In this document: piece after piece, positions 51,884 through 60,600 of the stretch
Layout: each line of letters starts with the position of its first letter
Numbering within the stretch: position 1 is the stretch's first letter
Assembly (NCBI RefSeq): GCF_003286085.1
Contig: NW_020825322.1
Span: 2,728,001-2,792,000 of the forward strand
From: Drosophila persimilis
Taxonomy: Eukaryota > Arthropoda > Insecta > Diptera > Drosophilidae
DNA: 64,000 nt
Direction: 5' to 3'
Position numbers and translations under genes: made by a program
The notes under the pieces: generated by a model
Database searches by the model: none
Seen by the model: only the letters and a program-made list of their open reading frames with translations
What the model was told of the DNA's origin: nothing

Positions 51884-52759
51884 ATGAAGATCCCTCAAAG
51901 AGGTATTTCCCTGCTGTTCGGCCTCACAATTCTGGCTGCCAGCAGCGATGCCCGACGAAGCGGTGAGTCAATGTCCAGACATAAGCTTGCACCTTAATCT
52001 GTCTCCTTTTTGCCCCCCAAAGGCTATCGCCTGCCCCAAATGCAGGGACGAAGTGCTGGCTCCACCTCAGCCGCGACTCTAGCTCCAGTCCCAGCTCCAG
52101 AGAGTGTGGGCAGTGGTCGAGATTTTCTGAAGAAATTCATGCTCTTGCGGGGCATGTTCCAGCAGCCGCCCAGCGACAATGTTATAGTGATCACTCAGCC
52201 AAGCTCGACCACAACCACAACTGCCACGCCCACACCCACAACCACCACTACGACGACAACCACAACAACGACGAACAATAATGCCAGATCCCTGGATCGA
52301 TCGCAGAACAGAAAGTCGGAAGATGAGCAAGTCTTAGAGCTTCCAGTGCCCACAATGACTGGACTAGATGTCCAAAATGGCTTGGACTTGCCCCCAGATG
52401 AAGCCCATTTAGCCGGAACTCTGCCACAGCGAAAGCAATCGCTTCCCAAAACATACAAGCAGAAGATCAAGCTAAAGAAGAACTTTCAGGCACAGCAGCA
52501 ACAGCAGCTCCGCTCCAAGAAGACCCATCATCATCGTCACGTCCACAAGCCCCAGCAGGTGAACAAGTTGAAGCGACAGCTAAAGAAGAGTCGAAAGAAC
52601 CAGCATCAGAGAAACTCAAATTCGGGCAACGAGCAGAGGCAATCGGCAGTCAATTTCATCGAGCCCTACCACAATGAGCTCTCCCCTGGGGCTGGGACTC
52701 AGTCTGTCTCCGACTCGCGTTTGCAGCGCATCTGGCGACGTCTGCAGCTGACCAACTAA
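51884..52759 (+). CDS. secreted Thr-rich then Lys/Arg-rich protein
   Basis: Spliced model: exon 1 51884-51962, intron 51963-52022 (60 nt, GCG|GTGAGT donor, GCCCCCCAAAG acceptor), exon 2 52023-52759, giving 271 aa. The junction splits a glycine codon G|GC in phase 1, right after the signal peptide (GISLLFGLTILAASSDA). This is the same arrangement as the gene at 37927. After the junction come YRLPQMQGRSAG, an Ala/Pro segment, and a short ordered-looking motif (GRDFLKKFMLLRGMFQQPP, then NVIVITQPS). A poly-Thr mucin-like tract is followed by a mixed region and a long basic part (KQKIKLKKNFQAQQQQQ, KTHHHRHVHKPQQVNKLKR). The end is RLQRIWRRLQLTN. There are no cysteines in the mature chain. It could be a secreted mucin or glue-type protein. 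A named ortholog is not recognised. Confidence 0.9.
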
Positions 52760-52867
52760 AGAATCCATCAATTGAAACATACATAAATACATTTTTTTTT
52801 TCTTCTAGTGCATAAGTGATGAATCGATAGGTGTAAGCAGAGAACATAGAAATCATATATGTAAAGA

Positions 52868-52873
52868 AATAAA
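52868..52873 (+). terminator. poly(A) signal
   Basis: AATAAA, 109 nt after the stop of the Thr/Lys-rich gene. Confidence 0.75.
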
Positions 52874-54600
52874 TATATATTTTTCTTTGCAATTAGAAAT
52901 TTCTTGTTTTTTTTTTAATGATTTTAATTATAAAAAATATCTTGGGAGAATTTAGATCGAATTTTTGGACTTAGAAAATGTTGTGAAGTTTTTTTACAAT
53001 TATTCTATGAAATTAGAAAACAGGTTTCTGCTCCCGGGGATTTTTATACAGATTTTATACACAATTCTCGCAGCATTTGAACGGGTTTCAGGTAGTTCTT
53101 TCTTATTAGCTTTGCAGAATTAAGTTAAGCAGGATGTTGAATATTCTATGAAAGATATTTCAAGTTTTGCTCATCTTTGATATTTGAAATTTGATGTCTG
53201 ATCTGACCTTTGTGAAACAATGAGAAAAACTCCTCAGACACAGGTTTGGGAAAACCCCTTAGATACAAGAAAAATGTAGGCTTTCATGTGGTAAAAGGGC
53301 ATGTGGAAAATGAAATCCACTCTTGTCATGTTTAAGAAGTTTTAAATTTCACTTTGAATATTTGAGTATGTCTATGTATATGCATATAAAAAGTACTGTA
53401 GATAGAATGTTGTTGACCCTGAAAGTTTTCGCGTCGAACTGAAAAAAAGACAGCGGACGCCGAAAATCCTTTTTCTGCTTGAAGAACAATTGTTAAAACA
53501 GAGGGAGATGTAGCTCTGGCAACGGTTTGGATTAGGCCAAGTCAACGACTTGGCGCAGCATTCAAAGTATATACGTTATACATATACTTACATATACATA
53601 CAGTATATATATGCAAAGAAAGGGGGAAAAGGGCAGACAAAATATGCGAACACGATATCCTGGCTGTGGCAAGTTCAAGGATGTCTGGCACGCTCATGAA
53701 CTCGTGACGCGGCGCGAAGCCGGACCCAAGGTGCCATGGCACTCAAGGGAAAGGAGTGAAATAAAGGACCTGTCCCAGGCCGTGGCCCTGGCACGGACCG
53801 ATTGTTCGTTTGTCTGCCTTTGTGCCTCTTCAGGGCAGCAGACTTTGCCCCCCTCTGCAAATACTTATACTCCTTTTCAATACAAGAAATTTGTGAAAAT
53901 TGGCAAATTACGCATAAATAGCGAGAAGCCGAAACAATAAAGAGAAAGGACAGCATCGGGGGAATTGAACCCGCGTCTACTGCTTGACTTGGTGATGTGG
54001 GGCTTGGTTCTGTCGGGTTAGATGAAATCAGATACCGCGTGGGTCGAGTGGGTCGAGCGGGGCGGCAGACCAAGAACTGGTTTCCGTCGATTGATTCGCT
54101 CTGATGAACCTTCTTCGGGTTAGAGGTCAGTTCACATCGGCTGGTCAGAATTGGAGCGAACTGGACAGACAAGATCTTCGACAGGCCGATCGCCCCAAAA
54201 AGAGCCTACGGAAACAAGAAAGCTTGAACCCTCAGGCCCGCAGAATAACAAACAAGCAAAATAGAATTGATTGAAGGGAAACGGAAGGAAAACATAGCAT
54301 TTCCGACGATGTAGAAGCGAAGATTCTGGGCACACTTCATATAATGCTGTTTCCCGGCCCAGCAGCGTCGACAACGGACTCCCGTTTGGCGTCAGAAAAT
54401 ATCCTTCCTTGCTCTGTAATTTACTCTTGTCCTAATAAATTTAAGTGACTTCGGGGATTTTTTTTCGAGCTCCGTGAATCTCCCACCTGATTTTAGGGAA
54501 TCTACAGGGATCTGTATTAATAATAATAATAGCGAAATGATTTTGATTTGATTATATCAAACTCAATGTTAATTACAAATGCCCCTACTATTTTTTACAC
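52874..54600. other. intergenic, non-coding
   Basis: I see no gene. At 53956-53976 the minus strand has a T-arm-like GGGTTCAATTCCCCC, but no tRNA can be folded around it. The rest is AT-rich or low-information sequence. Confidence 0.55.
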
Positions 54601-54727
54601 AGAGTTGCCAGACCATAAGTCTGAAAAAAAAATACCATAAAGCCTAAGAACAGCTGTCATATGAGCAGAACGGAAATAGCATATTGAATTTATTTGCAAT
54701 CGCTTGCCTCCGTGAAAAAAATCCGTA

Positions 54728-55243
54728 ATGAACCCATCGAGAGATTTCTTTTCTCTTATTGAGCAGATTAGTAATATTTTGGTAATGTTGCATGTAAGCG
54801 CTCTAGTGGTCGAAATCTTTGCCATAATACACAAATTTCACCTTTTTTCAATGTAGCCCACACCAGCATCTTTAGTAGACTCCGACGATTCGGAGGGTGA
54901 ACCGCCACGAAAAGTGAGATGCGTTTCCTTCAATCCTTTGCCGAAGCCAAAACAGAGGAAGCACACCTTAATGGAGACCGTCGACAATTTATCTAAGGCA
55001 TCGCCAGCCTCTTTTCTGCCAACAATCAAGGATGTCGATATGCTCAGTACTAGACCCGTCGATAACGGTACCCTGGGAAGCGTGGTGCTCAATCCGCCTA
55101 CTTTTGGCCACGTGCTTCGTCCGCTGACTGAACAGCAGCTGGCTGGCTTTCGCCTACAACCCGGACCGCTGACGGGCCAATATAAGTCTTACTCTAACGG
55201 TGACTACGAGCCCAATCAGTCGAAGGAGAACATGGAGCACTAA
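54728..55243 (+). CDS. MED19-like protein A (diverged, lacks the N-terminal MED19 half)
   Basis: Spliced model: exon 1 54728-54793, intron 54794-54856 (63 nt, CAT|GTAAGC donor, CACCTTTTTTCAATGTAG acceptor), exon 2 54857-55243, giving 150 aa. An alternative donor GTAATG at 54782 is also in phase and would remove four residues. Residues 74-127 match the MED19 core: SFLP..., NGTLGSVVLNPPT, RPLTEQQLAGFRLQPGPL, then QYKSY, like the canonical LAGFRLHPGPLPEQYK. MED19 is a head-module subunit of the Mediator complex that bridges transcription factors and RNA polymerase II. The N-terminal FYLM-EPP...LTG block of MED19 is absent. In its place are a short leader (MNPSRDFFSLIEQI), an acidic DSDDSEGE and a basic segment. 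It is about 60% identical to protein B over the core. Whether it joins Mediator is unknown. Confidence 0.85.
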
Positions 55244-55350
55244 GTACAAACAGCGAACCAGCGCATAACTGAAGAAGTGGGATGACATATCGACATTGCT
55301 ACAAGAACTATAAGAAATGTACACAAATAACGATAGCGCAACAGTTGATA

Positions 55351-55356
55351 AATAAA
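55351..55356 (+). terminator. poly(A) signal
   Basis: AATAAA, 108 nt after the stop of MED19-like A. Confidence 0.7.
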
Positions 55357-55514
55357 TCATACATTTGATAGCAACGCTCATTGTAGGCGGTACAAAATTC
55401 AGAACAGAAATCAAATTGGGCTTAGCCCGAGCATGAGACAACGGCCCATGGGTCTTTTGCCCGAGTCCATGTTGGCAGTAGTGTAGTGCTTATGGTATTG
55501 CTGTACGGCTACTG

Positions 55515-55905
55515 CTAAATCGCTATAAGTTGTTGGACTGGTGCACCATGGTAATGGTGCATGAGTTTCAGTCTGCGCCAGTCCACGATAAGTGTAAGAC
55601 CCCTACCGAAATTGAAACCCATCCAGCGCCATGTCTGGTATACCGGATCGAATCGCATGTGGTCAATGCGCATACAGTTGTCCAATAACTGGTCGTCGTT
55701 CAACTGCCGCAGACTCCTGTGGAAATACGGAAAATGGAGAATCAAAATCCATCATCTTGAGACTTGCCAATGGTCTTACCTCTCCTTTGAACTCCTTGGG
55801 TATTATTTTATCGTTCTAAAGAGTCCTCAATTCGATGTAGTGATTCGGGAGGAATTACTTGCGAAACTTCTGGAACACTGCCAGAATTTACAGGCAGAAG
55901 ACATA
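55515..55905 (-). pseudogene. degenerate intron-containing gene remnant, family not recognised
   Basis: On the minus strand, 55716-55515 reads SLRQLNDDQLLDNCMRIDHM, then FDPVYQTWRWMGFNFG, with strongly G/C-ending codons at first, to TAG at 55517. It follows a good acceptor (TATTTCCACAG) and a strong donor (GAG|GTAAGA at 55780/55779), a 63-nt intron. The upstream segment, starting near 55905, reads ILAVFQKFRK-stop-FLPNHYIELRTL-stop-NDKIIPKEFKGE. That is two in-frame stops, and the frame shifts by one at the splice junction. Coding-like residues with kept splice sites but broken frames suggest a recently decayed, unprocessed gene. The plus strand is open for 116 codons over the same stretch (55561-55911), but with poorer codon use. 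I cannot name the parent. Confidence 0.45.
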
Positions 55906-56324
55906 GTGTAAACAGCTGACAGGGCTGCCGCTCAAAGTAAATTACTTTTATCGGCGACTCAGCGAAATTAAACTTAAATAAAAACAGATGTGCACATTAA
56001 TATATGATTTTCTTGAATTATTTAACGCATTCAACAACAGAAAATGAAAAATATGCACATAATCCTTAAACAAACATATCTTTTTATTTTGATTTATTAA
56101 GTTGCTATAAATTTACATTCAATAATACTTTAAACTAATTTGACCATTAGATGTTTTTCATGGTGTGAGAAAGAACTCCAGAAAATTCTAAAATAGAAAG
56201 GGCTGAAAATAATAAATATATAAAAGTATAAAAAGTCTCTTCCCTCCATTTTCATGTTGATTTACACATTTTTTTGGCTTTCCCCTTCAGCTGTGGCAGT
56301 GTTAAAGGGCTACAGTATATATAC

Positions 56325-56338
56325 ACAGTATATACTGT
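56325..56338. repeat. 14-bp perfect palindrome
   Basis: ACAGTATATACTGT is self-complementary. A related TACAGTATATATAC lies just upstream at 56311. Both are about 80-90 bp before the Motif-1-like promoter elements of MED19-like B. Confidence 0.7.
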
Positions 56339-56417
56339 ATGGCTAGTGCTTTTAATATCGAATTTATGACATATTTGATCGCTTTCCTACCCTAGAGTAT
56401 ACTGCACCAGCAGTGTA

Positions 56418-56452
56418 CGGTCACATTGTCCTTAGCGAACCTGGTCACCCTG
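56418..56452 (+). promoter_or_regulatory. paired Motif-1 (M1BP-type) elements of MED19-like B
   Basis: CGGTCACATTG at 56418-56428 and TGGTCACCCTG at 56442-56452 each differ by one base from the Drosophila core-promoter Motif 1 consensus YGGTCACACTR. Motif 1 marks TATA-less promoters of broadly expressed genes. The ATG lies 82 bp further on. Confidence 0.55.
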
Positions 56453-56533
56453 TCTTTTTGTGGTTATGTGAGAATTTTTCATTCGGTTTTCTTTGTAGCA
56501 AAATAAAATTAAGCTCGTCGAAATCATTTTCTG

Positions 56534-57443
56534 ATGGCGTCCATTGATCCGAATTTGGACATCACTGATTCAACGGTAAAGTTAAAGACCACCCTCGCTT
56601 TGGGAAATACACCGGCCTTTATCATCAAAGTCTTTTTACTTTTCAATGCAGAGTTCACCAAAATCAACGGCCCCCTGCAGCCGAGATATAACCTCGCCGA
56701 CGATGACGTCAATTTTTGGGCCCAATAGACCCAACAACGAGCAGTCGCAGCCGTTCTACTTGGTCAGGGAGCCACCAACCAGGGCTAAACTTACAGGTGA
56801 CAGGGACTTGCTGACCGAATTCGGCCTCGAACAGGCGCTTCACGAACTCAGGAAAGAGAATATTCAGGAATCGCTAAGCTCTTTTCTGCCCAACATTCCT
56901 GAAGTACTGCAGCTCAGTACTCATCCGGTGAGGAACGGTACACTGGGAAGCGTGGTGAAGAATCCGCCAACGCACAAAAAGGCGATTCGTCCATTGAATA
57001 AACAGTTGGATGGCTTTCGACTGCATACAGGTAAACTGCCTTCCTGCTGGAAGGAGCAAAGCGTACATTACTCCCAAGGAGATGGTCCCACTTCAACTAC
57101 AGGGCAGGCATCAACGCTGTCAAACTCTGTGGTACTGGACACTAAAGAGAAGAACGATAATTCAAATAAAAACCAGAAGATCATGGGGAAACAGGCTGCA
57201 GACCTGTGCAAGGTGTCCATAAAGAGTATTGCTATGAAGCGTAAGCAGAATAATGCCAACGGTGGCCAAGGGAAAAAAAAAGAGAAGAAAGAATCCAAGG
57301 AATACATTGTCAAAACTTCCCAGAAGAACAAGCGTGGAAAAAGTGCGACCCAGCAATCCCTCCGAGCGATTTCACCATCAAAACTGTTGCAGTATTGCGT
57401 GCAGGCTCTCGGAAAGAAGCGAAAGAATTTCAAGAGACAATGA
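56534..57443 (+). CDS. MED19-like protein B (diverged Mediator subunit 19 paralog)
   Basis: Spliced model: exon 1 56534-56575, intron 56576-56651 (76 nt, ACG|GTAAAG donor, TTTTCAATGCAG acceptor), exon 2 56652-57443, giving 277 aa. MED19 features in order: PFYLVREPP (48-56), KLTGDRDLLTEFGLEQAL (60-77), ESLSSFLPNIP (87-97), NGTLGSVVKNPP (109-120), RPL and QLDGFRLHTGKLP (132-144), then a long Lys-rich tail like the KH-rich tail of MED19. MED19 sits in the Mediator head/hook region and links regulators to RNA polymerase II. The canonical PGPLPEQYK after the GFRL motif is lost here (HTGKLPSCWK). Sequence divergence is high for a housekeeping subunit, so this is a paralog rather than the main MED19. 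Alternative model: exon 1 reads through the proposed intron (see findings). Confidence 0.88.
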
Positions 57444-57680
57444 TGAGAAAGCAGCCGATGGCAAACGATCATAGTGGAGTGTGTCGAGTGGTCGTCGAAG
57501 TATACATACCTATGCCGCTATATTCTATGGTCCTTTGAATTCTCATCAGATGAACCAGTAACTAGCAGACAGACTTATCAGGAGCTGCAATTTGAAACTA
57601 GAAATTAAACTGTTAATAATATGCAAATGCTTTTCAAATATTCAGGTCACCTTTTCTATAGTTCCCATAATATGTTAAAA

Positions 57681-57686
57681 AATAAA
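57681..57686 (+). terminator. poly(A) signal
   Basis: AATAAA, 238 nt after the stop of MED19-like B. No nearer canonical signal was seen. Confidence 0.5.
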
Positions 57687-60600
57687 AACAATAGCTTCGC
57701 ATTCAGTCCAGAAAATGTATTTCCCTCAAATTCATGCACCTTGGACACAAATTCTCTGCCTAAGCGAGGTCTCAAGTTTCAGACCAAAATCACAATCGAT
57801 ACGTTGAGCCGTCGTCATGGCTCCACGGACACGTCATGACTCTTCATGTGCTCCCGCTCCCGCTCGCGCTCCATCTCTATCCTCGTCTTTGTATGCTTTT
57901 TGTGGTAAAACAGTGGGAGCGGAAAAAGCAGACGCAATGGAGTGGGGAAAAGGATATTGAAAAAGGCGCCGCATAGAAGAAACTTTTTTCATTTTTAGTT
58001 TGTCAAGTTGGCACAAAAGGCGGCGGGGCCGCTCCAAGTTTCTCTACCAAAAGCTTCTGGCATGGGAGGGGACAACTTAACATTTGCACGCTCAAATTTG
58101 CAACGCCACAAGACGAGCCAAGGACAAAGGGGCGGGGTCCGTCGAGGGAAGTACCAAAGTTGGTCCCGACTCCCCTTTGCTTTGATAAGCGGCCAGACGT
58201 ATGTACTAGGCTGACGGAAGCGTTTCCGATCCCATAAGGTACATCTCCCGCAAACAATGATTATTTTTTTTTATTAGATACCATACATTAGGTACCATAT
58301 GTACATTATATGAGCCTATAAACTTTGACGCAACTTAAAAAATTCTTGCGTTCAGAAAGCCCTATACATATTTGTTGGTTAAATTGTTTCAAGTTGGAAG
58401 GCTACCTTGCCCATAAACAAACACGAAATTCTGATCAAGAATATCTACAAGTAGATACTGCGTAATTTTCCATCTTTTTTGAACATTTTAGGAACAATTA
58501 TTATATCATTCAATTCATGATTTATTATAATGGAGGAATTTCTGCCTACTATAATATCGTATAGAAAGAGGGCAAGAAATTAAGAAACTATTATTCAAAG
58601 AGAATTACATATGGAAATTGGGTCAGAGACTGCCCCAAATATGGATATAAGACATATGTACAATTAAAAAACTAATCATGATAAACAAATTTTGTTTCGG
58701 GTAAAAATTACTGGAGTTGAGATTGAGTGGAAAATTTGGCACAGGATCAAATTTTAATTGAATATCACTGACCAACAACTGGACTACAAGAAACCTCTAT
58801 TTTCACGTACATATATGTGCATACATATGTATATGTTATATATACGTACATGCATATATTTACGAGTATTTTACAGAATTAATAAAAACTAAAAATATGC
58901 ATTTTATGAATTAAATTAAAAATTCAAAATCAAATTATCATACTGACTATTAAACGTTCTTTATCGATTCAAAAAATATATAAAAACAACAAAGTCCAAA
59001 TTTCGGAGCACCATGTGCATTCACTCGACTCAAAATGTTTTCTTTCCAATGTATTTTATGAAAATATCTCTATTGGTTCAGTAGTTATGGTTTTTACCAG
59101 AGGCCCCACTGTGCCACAGAGATGAATGAATGCGTATCGTTTATGAGCCAAAGCACACACAGATACACAACCTTCTATGGGAGGCGTGGCAGTAGGCGTG
59201 ACAGTAGGCGTGCAGTAGGCGTGTGCATATATATCTATATGTATAAATTGGTAGAAATTATGCGCGAGTGCGACAAAAATGAAAGACCCGGAAACGAGGC
59301 AATTCAAAGGGGTTGCGGCAGGTGCGGTTTCATTTCGAGGGCGAGCCGCAGTGGGAGATGTGGCCATACAAAAGCCATTGTATAATTGCATTTTAATATG
59401 ATGACTGCTGCAGTTTTACTGCCTGCAGCATCAGCAATGCCCGTAATAGACGGAAGAAGTTGCAACTGCAAATCCGCAATAGAGAAACCATTGTGGGTGT
59501 GTGTGTGCTCCTTTTTTATTTCATGAACAAATATTAAATACCATGAAATATCTTAAAGTGGAACAAAACTTATATCTGTATAAATTAAATTTACAAAATT
59601 AAATGGTCCAAATCGAAGGTACATAAAAAATGGTAGAAAACTTTAACTTTGGGTGGTATTGTACGGAAGAAAATTGAAATTCAAATCAAATGACATATAT
59701 TTTTTTTTTACAAACCATAAATTCTTATGGATACCAGCGCAGTAGATGCAGTAAATGTTTTAGGGGTTTACTGCAAATTCGAAGTATGGAGATGTGATCT
59801 ACTCAACCCGGCCAACAAGCTAATTTTTGTTTCGTGCAAAGTACATTTTAAGAGCATGAAAATTGACAATCAATTTTCTCAATTTACCCAATTTTTTTCT
59901 AATATCATTATTATTATCAAATTCTGTAGGTACATGGGTCAGGCTTTGGAGCTGAATGTTTTGAGATGGCTCGGATAAAATGCAATTCAACCCCCTTAAT
60001 ATTTCACTGAGCTAAGGATATATGTAAGCATATATAAGTAAGGATATATATGTAAGTATGAAGGAAGTATAGTCTGGAAATATTAGAGAGATGGAGGAGG
60101 AATTGTCGAGCAACATCAGTGAGATTATAAATAGCAAGGTGTTTTAATGAAATGGCAATTGCCATTGTATGTGTATCTTTCGGTGGGTATAAGGGCGATT
60201 CCGATGCATCCAACATTATTTATTTATAATGCCAGGGCAATTTTGCTTATGCAATGGGCTGCCTGTGTGGGCGTTTGAGTCTATGTATGTATAGGGAAGC
60301 CGTGAGTGTGTGGACAATGCTGCTTGCAGGTTGAAAGGTAAAGAGCAGGAACGAATGTTCCAGCCATATCTAAATGAATGCCTGCAATTAAAATGCTTAA
60401 CACTCGTTGGCTTCCAACCCGATCTACTCAGTTGGCTGGTCAATGTGCATCCTGCCTTTTACAGTGTACAAGTCTGGGTGTGTATCTGCTCGTATACATA
60501 TATGCACACGAGTAATACATTCATATGTACTCGTACATACGAGTATGTGTGTTGGCATTTGCTCTGCTGGGCAAACCTTGCTGCCGACAGCTTGCGGCCA

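Noticed and set aside
53950..54020. tRNA-like T-arm (GGGTTCAATTCCCCC on the minus strand)
   Set aside because: The T stem has a C-C mismatch, and no pairing acceptor 5' strand, D arm or anticodon arm is found at the right distance.
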